Positions 10,560-21,973 of a stretch of 64,000 nucleotides of DNA are shown here, one piece after another. This DNA comes from Piper betle (Eukaryota; Streptophyta; Magnoliopsida; Piperales; Piperaceae). The number at the start of each line of letters is the position of its first letter. Position 1 is the first letter of the stretch. The notes beneath the pieces are model-generated. The model saw only the letters and a list, made by a program, of their open reading frames with translations, was not told the origin of the DNA and did not search any database. The stretch covers positions 1 to 64,000 of the forward strand of contig JAURVB010012927.1 of the NCBI GenBank assembly GCA_033002965.1, written 5' to 3'. The position numbers were made by a program, and so were the translations under genes.

Positions 10560-13500
10560 AAGGGCATCATTCCCTAACACTTGGTATTCACGTGGACTCT
10601 TAGCATGGTAGGAACCTTAAGGTCCTCCGGTTCATGTTTTTCTATCACTCACACACAACTCCAAAGAAATAAGTTTCGTGTGTCTTAAATTGCTCCTCAT
10701 CTTGTTTTGGGACTTTGAAGCTTACACACCCAGCAAATTTTTGCTAGCCTTTGCCTCAAAGTTAACTACCCTATACGACAATTATAATAATAATAATAGC
10801 AAGTCACTCATAAAAAACTACCATATCATTTTCCCAATCCAGAGTCAAACATGGTATAGAGGTTCAGGGCAAATGCCCAATAATACAAACCAAATACATA
10901 ATATAAAATATATCACATGGCACCCACTACCACCATGAGCCACAGATCCGCATGCCTAAGCCGGCTAATGCTATGGGGCCTCACCTACATACATATATAA
11001 AATACATTAGTAATTAAATAAATGATAGCTGGTCTAGGTCTAAAATAACTAATAATAATATAAGACTGGCAGATTGGTACTCCATTAACCACAGGAAACT
11101 TAGAAACTTCATAGGGAGCCTTACAAGACTATAAGCAAATGTAGTTTTCATAATATAGGTTGGCACATACGTTCAACAAAACATAATATCAAACGCAACT
11201 TACGCCCTCACATCCTCCAACCCCCTTCAAGTTTTATTAAACAACAAAAAACTTGGCTAAATGGCCTGGCATCGGAGGGATCTGATAAAATGCTGCCAAT
11301 GTCGTCCTGCTTCTAAAACTTGGTTAAACTCGATACTCAAGGAGCCAAATAGAAATGATGCAGAAGAGTCCTACGGACTTGGATGAGTAAAACTCCTTGT
11401 TCTAAATCGGTGAGCTCACCCCGCATAACCTAACAAAAAGATGAACTTGAATCATGATTGGATCGCATCGGCATACAAATGAGGCAACCATCCACACATA
11501 GAGGACTCAAAAACTCACTTAACTTAAGTATCTCACTTAGTGGAGTGTTAAACCTCATAAGGTAACCTTAATTAGGGTTTAGGGTTTCATGTATACTTAA
11601 TGTAAAAGTTCAAATTTAGGGTTTCATCAAACATACTTAATTTGATGATTTTTGGATGGGCTAAATGGTGTTCAAATGGGCTAAATTTTGAACCCATGAA
11701 CACTGACACTCTAAGGGTTTGAAAAAAAATTACTAAGTGCTGGCCTATGGGCCAACATGGCAAATAAGGCTCACTTAGGTCGGGCTAAGGTGGTGAGAAC
11801 AATGTTCCTAGGCTGCTCACAAATTTTATGAAGTGCTGCTCATTGGATTGGACACTCCAAATAGGACTAAATAAGTGGGTAGTACTAGCCAACACAATGG
11901 GCTTGAATCTAGAAACAGTTTAGGTCTAAACTCTAACCATTTGGCTTGAGTGGACTCAAAAATGGGAGGTATTGGTTAAGTCATTTTAGAGCTGGGCGAA
12001 CCTATTGGGCTTTGGAAAATCCTAACGCAAGATCTATTAAGCCAAATGCTCACAAATTTTAATATGGCTTTGTAGGTACAAAATAAATCATCATTTAAAT
12101 ATGGTTTTGGACTTACATCCAGAGTTAGAAAACTAGAGTTTCACCTTGCATTTCTACGCACTTTGGAACACCGATTAAAGAAACCAAATAAATAATTTTT
12201 AATTAATACCAAAAATTACATTTTTATAGTATACAATTAGTGAGTTCATTCATAATTTTTATAGAATTTATTGACTAATTTTAATTAGCTCATCACGGAG
12301 CATGGTTGTAACACCCCAAATCCGGTTCACACTCGTGAACCGAACCGGCATGTTACAAGCCCCGGTTAGGTCGGCTAACCCGAACCTAACTCGTGTGGAT
12401 CCAATCTCGGCGTCTTAAGATGAAGATCTAACTTACTATATGTATGTATGAATGCATAAAACCCTAACAGGATACTACATGGATGACATGCAACCAATTT
12501 TCACACCAACACAATTACAATCAAAATTAGTAAAAATTCTAAAACGAAAGGGACAAAATTTCCCCTAAAAATGCAATTAGGGGCCACCCTATCAAAATCA
12601 TATATTCAAACATATATACACATAGCAACAATAGCATTCACACAGACTTCTAATCTATTATATTCATCATTCTTTGAACTTTGGGTCCGAACCCATCACA
12701 CTTTTGCTGCGCTACTCTGATCATTTCATTTCATGTCATTGTCATGCCTCAAACATTTAATCATAGCATGTTTATAAAATAACATCATAAACAAAACATT
12801 AAACATTCAATCACCCAATGTGTGTGTGCAGAAGACCTTATTGCTCCTCCGTCCTGGCCGGCACATCCATCTCGTGCTTATCACCTACATATATATAAGA
12901 AAAATGTCGGTAACAAGCGTTACTTGTCCGAAAAAAAATAACTATAACAAACTGGCTATGAGAGCAAATTCTCATATGAAAGAAAACAACATATACTCCA
13001 CGTGAACACTCTGAAGGGCACTACTGAGGAGCCACTGGGCTGTAGACCCGGTAGCATCCCGAACTTACTGATCTGCTGCTGGTACTGTGCCGCTCTCGGC
13101 ACTTCTTTTTCAGTACTTCTCGTGAAACTTTATCCTAAACCCTCTCCTTACCTCCATATTTCTCCTAGCCTTGAGCACGAAGGCCGAGTACTCTCAGGCA
13201 GTCGCCTTTAGTATCCTTTAAACCACAAGTCCGGACATGCGCTGTACTAAACAGTACCCGTAAACCTCCACGTTCTTCGGGTGTGAGGAACTCAAACGCG
13301 GACTTGTCAGGATCCCTCGGGAATGGAACAGTCCGCTGGTACTAATCTAGAGCCCGCTTTGACTTGGGTAGGGAGTTATATAATAGGCCCGAAGGCAACG
13401 TTTGGTGGATCTTATTTTTGAAATCAACCTCGAGGGATCTCATCCTTGAGGGGTTATTAATCCGGAAAATGTTCAGTTAAATGGGCCGAGTTAAGTGGGA

Positions 13501-15990
13501 TCCGATAAAACACCACTTAACCCGTCCTGCAGGCATTAAAACAAACATACAATAGAAAAGAGTAAAATAGACGAGTCCTAAACGGACCTGGTCGAAGCTC
13601 CAAGCGTGTCATCGCGCCTAGGCGGCGAGCTCCTGCTCCGTACCTACACATCAAAACTAAATACTAACACCCGCTAACTAAATGATGCATCAAATCCGAC
13701 ATGACCATCACACCACAATACAAACATCAACCATAACAATCAACAATTATAAATGTAAAAATAATTCCAACTTATCCTATTAACACCTACTTTATTATAT
13801 TTCCTAAGTTACGTTGTACTCGATTATCATACTCAAATTTACTTTACTTCATTAGCTCATTTAACCTTCATTCCCTGTTAATCACATCATGCACGTGTTT
13901 ACTTCATTCATAATCTTAACATTCATCATAATAATTAATCAACCCTAGCATGCTATGCAAACAATTATCATCAATTTTAAATAAATCAATCGGAGGTAAT
14001 TATACCTCACGTTGTCGACAATCGGCAATGGTTAAGGTTCAGTCGCGTGTCACGGAACTCAAATTTGGCGCTCATCGGCGTCCGAAGCTCAATCGGGTCG
14101 ACTGGGTGAGCCCCGCGGAAGATCCGGTGTCGGGGAAAGGTGGCTAAGGGGTCGAGGGTGCCGAGGCGACTACTGGATCACGGCGCGATGGTGCCCGGCA
14201 GCGCGATTGGCGACGGAAGCACGACGCAAAGGCGCGGCTTCCTCGCGTCGCGGCGGCCAGCTCGTGGCCGGGCCTGGTCAGCGTCGGGGCGACGCCGTGG
14301 CCGGGCTGGGCAGCGTCGATCGGCGGCTAGGTGGTGGTGGCGCGTGAATAGGGGCGGGGCGGCAGTTAGGGTTTGGGCTTGGGGGAGAAAAGGTCGGGGG
14401 TGGAGAGGAAATAGTTGGGTGGCAAACTTATAATTAAGACTTAACTCGTCTCCGGCTCGAGTCAAGTATAATAACTTAGTCGTATTAAATCCTTAAAAAA
14501 ATTCATAAAAATCGGGAAAAATCCCGTAAAATCAAACAACACCCCAAAAAAGTCATAATGATATGCTCTAGAACTATCAACCCACCCAAAATGCCCGTAA
14601 CGCGTCCTAACACGGTAAACAGCCTAAAACTAATTCTACGATCCATTATATATCATAATAAAAAAAATGAACTGCATACATTCATATATTCTAATAACTC
14701 ATTCTTTTCTGCTGTGTTCATGACGTTATCATCATATACTTGGGTACACATGACCCTCATGGCTCATACACGAGACCAGCGTCGGCTCAGTACACGTGTT
14801 CTGAAATTGACTCGACTTGAAAAATAATGGTCAACCCAACCGGTTCTGAATATAAAACCCTAACTCGAATCGTGGGTTTTATAATGGTAAGGCATACAGA
14901 CATCTCAACAAACATACCAACGATTTGGGGTTTTGTTCATGTTCTTAAAGTGGTTAGAATAGTGTGATAAATTTACAAGAGAAAGCCCACACAAAGATCT
15001 ACAAGAACGCATAAGATGGATATCAACAGCAACCTACATCAGGGTATAAAATTTGGGGATAGAGGGGGCCAGGTTGCAAGGACCTTGAAAGCTATCATCT
15101 TTCGCCAAGTTTGGCACCTTTACATGATCATACATTCCATAGAATACGAGGTCATACACATGAAATTTGTATACCTATATTTCATGAATACATCAAGACA
15201 TATATAATGTAAAAATATCATATACATTGTGAGATATGCTTTATCTACCAAAACAATTCAAGTACATGACCACAATGCATTAAAAAATACATAATTAGTT
15301 TTATGAGCATGCAAAAAATGATGATTCCAAGTTATATGGGCTCCTGGCACACATTTATACATGATAAAAATACAAAAATTATATTCTATCTAGTGGATCT
15401 ACACAAAAACACCACCACAGAACCGTGGAAAGGAGGAAAGGTGAGACATTTACCTTACATGGTGCCTAGAGGAGGTCTCTTGGGGCTTCCTACCACAAGA
15501 CCTTCAGCCCTAGAAGCTAGGCAAGGCTTGGAAAAGCTTAGGAGAGCAAGGAACACCAAGGAGGAAGAGAGGATGCCAAAGGAGAGGGAGGAGGGTTGAA
15601 GGAAATGAGAAAGGAGTGAAAAAGGGGAAAGAGAGGGGGTTTTAAAGAAAATGGAGAAGCTCCCAACCACCGAAGGCATGACTTGGTGATGTTACATGTA
15701 AGGTGTTATACCTAAAGAGGTATGAGTTGATCCAAAATCCAAAAACTTCAGATTTTCAATCTGAAGTAGCCTAGACGACCTTAAGGATTGTATTAAGTGT
15801 CCCATAGGGGATAGGACGGTTTGAAAGGGGTCACAAACATAAGATTAAAAACCAAAAACAAGCACATGACAACATCCTAGCATCAATCTACACCTGACTC
15901 AAGCGAACCAAACATGAAAATGTTGAGCACCTAACGTCCAATTAGGCATACCAAACAACGAAGGAGGTTAAGGTTGGGCAAATATACACC
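10560..15990 (-). mobile_element. Old subtype-C LTR, antisense, split by a younger solo LTR
   Basis: The left part (about 10560-12306) and right part (from 14889) are the two halves of one LTR interrupted by the insertion at 12307-14883. Matching landmarks with the copies at 5640-7436 and 21115-27165 include GAGTCCTACGGACTTGG (11368), GGTGAGCTCACCCCGC (11408) and 'GGCCAACATGG' near 11749. Also shared are GGTTTTGTTCATGTTC (14930) and the run from AGAGGAGGTCTCTTGGGG (15469) to about 15660. The landmarks carry across the insertion, and removing the insertion plus one TSD restores the order. The outer ends are uncertain. A gag fragment on the same strand follows on the left. Confidence 0.6.
12307..14883 (-). 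mobile_element. Solo LTR, Tekay-like subtype A, TSD ATGGT
   Basis: It runs from TGTAACACCCCAAATCC to GGGTTTTATA and is flanked by the exact 5-bp duplication ATGGT (12302-12306 and 14884-14888). Sense direction is minus, so in sense it starts TATAAAACC, a mutated TGTAAAACC. At 2577 bp it is shorter than its relatives. One visible cause is a loss of roughly 95 bp near 13369, where the region carrying the TATA stretch (23055-23150 in the copy at 21974) is missing. The 3' GC-rich block is also reduced. No internal region is present, so it is a solo LTR formed by LTR-LTR recombination. Confidence 0.9.
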
Positions 15991-17080
15991 ATACCATACT
16001 CCAACCATAGCAAACAAGGTCGGACCCAACTAGTCAGACCCGGATCAAGACTGAACTGACTCAAAAACCTTTGTGCAAAGGGTTGGGGTTTACAGGCCTC
16101 CCTATTAGAGATCTACCATTAGTGTTCACTCAATGCTACCTAACCTATAATAGCAAGCCTACCTCCACCGGCCTCCACTGCCGCCATTGCCGCCTGCCGA
16201 CCACCTCCTCCACCCTGCGTGCAGCAAAACCCCTCTGCCACCACTTGCCTTCACCGCCCTCTGTGTACCGTAAAACCCCTCCGCCACACTTGCCTCTACC
16301 GCCCTGCTCACTCACCCTTAGCTACCCTGCCTCCGCCGCATGCCTGCCCTCCGCTGGCACCTGCCTCCATGGGCTTCTGCCACTGCCTGTCTGCCCTTCG
16401 GTGTCACGGCAGCTGGACGGTGGTTGGGGATGGTTGAGATGTCATGGTGACGACACGGTGGGGCGAGGCGGCATTGATCGGTGGCAGAATAGCGTCAACT
16501 AGGGTTTTTTTTGGGGGGGGGGGGGGAAGGGGTGAAGAAAAGGAGTGTCGGGGTTTGGGGGAATAATCAACTATTAGAATATTTTATCTTTGAAGTATAT
16601 ATAATATTGGAGTACATTTTGATGTCAATAATTATTTTAAAGTTTCTATACATTGATTGTTTTTTGTTTGAATTTAAAAATTGAGAGCATGTTAACTAAA
16701 TTGTAATTGGTTTGATATGATTATTAATGAGAATGCATAGTTCTAAATTCTTAAATATAAGAGTGACTTTTATCTTTTTTCTATGTATGCCATTTTTTGT
16801 TATTTTAGATATTAAATGTCAATTTTATATATAAACTTAATTAATTTTACTATGTATTATATTTTGAAATTTTTATAAACTATAATATTAGCCTTACAAA
16901 TGTTGAAGATATTATATTATTGATATAAAATATCAGACACTCAGTTGGTCATTCGATCGGACAAAGAAATATTCATGCTTGGTTTGTTTTAATTCGGTCA
17001 AATTTGGTCAGTCAAATTTGGTTGGACATGCTTCAGACTTCGGTCGGATGGACAAATTCGGACGTCTGCACCCACCCCTA
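15991..17080. other. GC-rich then AT-rich repeat debris; possible hAT terminus at the right edge
   Basis: 16150-16500 is C-rich low-complexity sequence like the GC-rich blocks of the LTRs and ends in a run of 14 G (16513-16526). From 16560 the sequence is AT-rich. At the right edge, a run of 'GGTCRRATTTGG' words ends in TGCACCCACCCCTA (17067-17080), the inverse of the hAT-type terminus TAGGGGTG. I could not find a matching left end or target duplication, so this is tentative. No gene was found. Confidence 0.3.
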
Positions 17081-17808
17081 TATGGGAGGGATGATATTAC
17101 ATGAATGTCTCTACTCCAAAGGCATAAACCAATCAAACTATTGGTACATTAATGCATTACCTATATTATCTCGCACCACAAATCATTAAGATTTTATTAA
17201 ATTGAACATCTAAGAAGGATCCATTAATCAAATAAATAATTATAAAAAATATTAAATCTCCAATTAACTTCCTTTAAATAATTTAATTATTAATTAACAC
17301 TGACATAAAAAAGTAATCATATAAATTCATTTGCATATGCAAAAGAATAATAGTACGTAGGAATGTATTTAATTAATTAAATATTATTACTAACGAATAT
17401 TGGTCACCACCCAAAAAAACTAAGTCGATACACAGATCACACAACGCAGTTAACTTATTAATTAACAGAACCTAAATTTTACCATTAACAAATAATTTGG
17501 TCACTTATTTAGATCTCAAAACAAAGCGATATAGAGGACTAAATATTTACATAAATAATTCATTGTCGCAGACAATCTATTAACATAACTAAATTACACT
17601 TAAACATAAATTGCATATTAAGTTTCAGTTTATTATGTTAATTAACTAGCCATAATAAGACAACCTCTGATTTGTAAATATACTTGTGCTCTTAATTAAT
17701 TGGAAATCCAAAACGGCTTCTAATATATAGTTTTTAACAAAAATTGTTATGTATTGGTAATACATATAAGTGGTGTTCGTACCTTATAAATACACACACA
17801 CGCACACA

Positions 17809-17854
<46 letters not shown>

Positions 17855-18083
17855 AAATCACAGGTGAATTGTAATCAACAACTCTTAGTAGATTTATCAA
17901 CCTTAACAGGTTAATCATCAAATAAAACTAAAAAACTCAAGTTTTAATCAATTATTATTATCTCATAGATTAACTCCATGCATAAACACCATAATTAACC
18001 ATTAAACGTTGATGCAAGACATCTCAACCATAAACCTTTATTAAGAACTTGATTAAAACTAAAATACACTAACTAAATAAATA
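17081..18083. other. AT-rich intergenic DNA, no gene seen
   Basis: There is no open frame of note and no repeat that recurs elsewhere in the window, apart from the simple repeat at 17791-17851. TTTATT near 18036 would give an AATAAA signal on the minus strand for the candidate transcript to its right. Confidence 0.4.
17791..17851. repeat. Compound microsatellite (CA)n-(TA)n
   Basis: An imperfect CA tract (about 17791-17811) is followed by an uninterrupted TA tract of about 40 bases (17812-17851). Confidence 0.95.
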
Positions 18084-18374
18084 TTACAGATCCGCACAAC
18101 CTATGCTATCCATCAGGCACGCTATGGTGCCGGCGGCCACAGTCGCAATTAGAGACAAAGCCAATCCATGCAGCCTGGTAAACTTCAGGTCATGCATATT
18201 GGAGGCATTAAATCCAACGAAAGAGGTCCCAACGATAATTAATAACAACACATGCACGAATTAATAAACATATAAAGCAATTCAACCAAATAAAAAAATC
18301 TGCATGGTGTTGCAAACAAGCATCGCACGCACGACGCAGCAAGCATAACACATACCGAAAGCTGCTGGATCCAT
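18084..18374 (-). CDS. Unrecognised gene fragment: C-terminal membrane peptide with a possible upstream exon
   Basis: On the minus strand, 18260-18084 is open for 58 residues to a TAA. It encodes LLLIIVGTSFVGF (hydrophobic), then NMHDLKFTRLHGLALSLIAT and a second hydrophobic stretch VAAGTIACLM. Residue choice looks like a genuine small membrane protein rather than repeat noise. Just upstream, 18374-18356 reads ATG GAT CCA GCA GCT TTC G followed by GTATGT, a good plant splice donor. However, no AG acceptor lies close upstream of the open segment, and a TAA closes the frame at 18263-18261. Either the acceptor has been lost, which would make this a pseudogene, or my exon joining is wrong. An AATAAA signal lies about 40 bases downstream of the stop. 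I do not recognise the family. Confidence 0.3.
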
Positions 18375-21114
18375 GAGAATGACGCTTCAAATAAAAGACG
18401 GCAACAAACAACGTAGAATAACATATAGAAATGAATCAAACAGGGCATATTAATATGAAGCATCAATCATAACATTCAACAGCAATGTGGGATACAATTT
18501 CTACATGTAGATCTACCTACACCCAGCTCAAAACTCCTATGCATGCCATGACTATGATCTAAAAATTAAAAAAATAAAGGAGAAGCAAAAGAACCGAGAT
18601 GAAGAAGAACTAGAGGGATGATGACATGGACGAAGGTCTGGGCTTCTAACGTGGGAGAGGAAGAAAGTAACTTTCTCTTTAAAATCTCCTAAAATAACGC
18701 TCCAAATACTAACCTACTCCACTCAACCCTTAAAATTATGCACGTTCAAAAAGGAAGTTCTAAAATTTATAAGGCAACCCACACCTCAGGTACACCCTTA
18801 ACCAACACAACCAAGTCTAAGTTAGGCAGCGACCCTTGGTTTATCCCAAAAAATAAAATAAAATAATATTAGCAATAATAAATAAAACACTGGTTTTTAC
18901 AACTATAAATCAAAATATATTTAAGCATACAAATAAAAAATATTATCACCGCATATAGAGCACAGATGAATATAAACATTCATTTTAACATTTTATCATG
19001 CATTCAATATTTTTTAGAAACCAGCATATACACTACCAAACCAATGCAAACATAAATTCATTTTATCACTGCATTCACCATTTCAATTGGGAAAAAACAA
19101 GGAGAAAATATACCAACAAATCAAGATTCGATTCATCATTGCATTCATATTTCATCATTCCAATCAATTAAAAAAATCTACAATTTACGACCACTAAATC
19201 ATTATTCATTGGTAATTACAAATCTGTCCTTATACAAAATAACATGTATCAAATAAGAAAAAATCTAAAATGAAGCTCTCACCTTGCGTCGAAAGAGGAA
19301 AGGTTGGCGATGGCGTCGGCGTTGAAGAGAGAAGGTCCCGACACAAGGTATCACTGCTGTCGTTGAAGGAAAATAGTCCAAGGCGGTCGGTGTTCAAGTT
19401 CCAGGGGATTGTTGTCGTCGACGTGAGGAGGGTTGTCGACGTCAGCTGTGAAAAGAGAGTCGTCGAGTCAGCCCTCAGGCCGCTATCTGCGTCGTTAGCG
19501 TCTGCAAACATAACCCCTGTATAAGTTGTGTAAAGTTATCAAAATCGGGTAAAACACATGAATCGGGTGATATACACGCCAGTTCTAGTTTTTTATTAAA
19601 ATCGGGGAAAAAACTGGGCACAACTGCTTTTCCACTCCAAAACCTCATACCAGAGTGGATTAATTAAGACCCGGCAGGAGGTAAAATGGACCGGACTGGC
19701 CGTTACGATGTAGTTTTAAAACACTCCCTTGAATATATGTTGAATATCTATAAGTACATCGTATTAATATATTGGACCTAACCGGATAAGTATTAGGGAT
19801 ATTATAAACACTCCTAATTAAAAAAATTTTATCTTGAAAATTCCTACCCTTAACTTATGGGCCTAGCTCAAGTCCAACATAATCCAACCCATTATTTTAT
19901 ATTATTTTTAGTTCGGTTCTAATATTATTTGTAATAACCCAAACAATTAACATAATTTACAAAGTGCAAACTATTCTTTTAATGATTTAGCTTAGCTAAA
20001 GATTTATAAGAATGCCTTCACAGTATAATGGATATTATTTCGGTAGGTGTTGGATACGGGCATAATTATTTAGGGATTTTATTGAGAAAATAAAAGGAGG
20101 TCGGTGAGAGAAAAAGACAAAGAAAAAAAATCAGTTTTCAATCAATAGAAATTTTACATCACATCTTTTATATTTTCTCTTGTGTACTTCCATTTGTTTA
20201 CAAAAAAGTGGTTGTGAAAGGTTTTTCTATCATTATGTTGAAAAACATATTCTCGTTTCTCACATCTTCTCACAAATCAAGCAAGTAAAACAGAGAAAAA
20301 GTGTACTTTTCTCAAAAAAATTCTCTTTCCGGCAATCCAAACAAACCTTTTATTTTTGTATGAAAAAACTCATTGTTTTATTAAAATTTATTCTTTCAAT
20401 TGATAATTTAATATTAAATAAATAAATTACATCTGTTAAAAAATTAAGTTAACTTGATTAATAATAATAATAATAGTTTATTTTATTTGGTGAAATTTGC
20501 TTAAGAATTTTTACTTTAATGCTTATAATTACTCCATTAAAAAGTCTTACTTTTATCGAGTTTTTTTATTTTATTCTTAATTAATACTTTCCTAAAAATA
20601 AAAGGTAAAACTCTAAAATAATAAGGCATATATGGATTTTCTTAATGAAAGCGTAAAATTGTAAAATAATAAAAGGCATGTGAACTTTTTTCTGTTAGAA
20701 AGGACAAAATTATAAAATAATAATGAGATAAAGGTAACAACACATGTCAACCCGTGATAAATGCACATCAACCATCACTCATTGGCTACCTAAATTAGAG
20801 AAAAATCTCACATCTCTAAAATATAAGAGTGGATCAATTCACATATCCCATATGTATAAATTTTTGAGTTTAAGTTTTGATGATTATTACCTAAATTTCT
20901 CAAAGCCCTCGTTCGCAACATAGAAGCTCAAGTTACAAGGTCGTGTAGTGCCTATGCAAAATCCTCAATTCCAAAGGATATTTCTCTCAGTATAAAGTCA
21001 ATTTAGCCGTGAAACTTCCCAGAAGTATAGAGGACATCAAGAGTTTTTTATTATTTCATGAATAACTCAAATTGGAGCTGTCTACAAGAAGTTATAGCAA
21101 TTCAAAGATTGGAG
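18375..21114. other. Intergenic, AT-rich; one weak exon-like segment
   Basis: Most of this stretch has no recognisable feature. On the minus strand, 19511-19288 is open, has moderate GC and ends CGACGCAAG|GTGAGAG, a plausible donor. It could be a 5' exon of the candidate at 18084-18374 or of an unknown transcript, or chance. 20080-20420 has subterminal-type words (CAATCCAAACAAACC) typical of small DNA transposons, without matching ends. I see no gene I can support. Confidence 0.3.
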
Positions 21115-21780
21115 TGTAAAACCTAGGCTTTTTGCTCAATGATTTTAGTGTCGGTTTAGTTCTAACCCAGACCTTATGGCATTAACTACCCCTTTGCCAC
21201 ATGTTTGTTTATGTATGTCTGCTTTGAGAGTTGAGACTCTAGTTTTCTGTGTTAGACACACTTGGTGAAGTAACATGTAGCTACGACAATTAATTGTTTC
21301 TTTTATTTCAGGTCTTGTCAAGTTGTAGTTAGATGTTAGAATCGAATTCCTCACGAGTTTGGATTGTTTTACATGTGTTTGGAACCCTTAAGGTCGATCC
21401 AAGCCACTAGGGATGGCACAATTCCCAAGGTCATCTCCAGTCCCCCTATGGTGAAAATCGCAAGTGCACCCAAACTACACCTAAAGCAAAGGCGCTTTGC
21501 CAATGCGGTTGCACTGATGCCTTAGGGTTTTCCTTGGCCTAGTTTGGACAAAAAGGCACCATGGCAACGCCCTTGCACATAAATTAAGGTTTCCTCCTTT
21601 CTAGCCAGTGCAAAGGCACCCTGAGAGTGCCCTTGCACCCAACACTTGACCTTTTGTGTGCAGCTCAGTTCACTTCTACCTCGTGTGCCATGACAGCAGA
21701 CTTTTTCGTGGTTTGCCTTGGCAGAGGCCAATGCAAAGGTCTCTGGCTAGTGCCCTTGCATTGGATCGAGATTTTTGCCC

Positions 21781-21788
21781 TATAAATA
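21781..21788 (+). promoter_or_regulatory. TATA box of the subtype-C LTR
   Basis: TATAAATA followed by GG sits about 670 bases into the LTR. A related motif, GATAAATAGGGCT, is at the equivalent place of the antisense copy (7112-7124). It is the likely core promoter of this LTR. Confidence 0.5.
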
Positions 21789-21973
21789 GGACATTATTTT
21801 CACCCTTTTTACCAATTTAGTTTCTTGCTCCGACCTTCCCCCATCCCCCCTTCCTCTCTACTTCCTCCAAAGCCTTAACTAAGCCCTCTCCAAGCTAGCC
21901 AAGCCCCTAGGATTGGAATTTTTTGAGGTAGGAAGCCTCAAAGACCTCTTCCTAGCTCCTTGAGAGGGGCAAC

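Noticed and set aside
13002..13211. 69-residue frame (MNTLKGTTEEPLGC...) almost identical to one at 55686-55477
   Set aside because: Both are antisense to the same LTR subtype. The similarity follows from recent common origin of the LTRs, and other copies do not keep the frame.
14558..14827. 89-residue frame matched by an 88-residue frame at 24773-25039
   Set aside because: Antisense LTR sequence again. The corresponding region of the copies at 27166 and 53442 lacks the full frame, so it is nucleotide conservation only.
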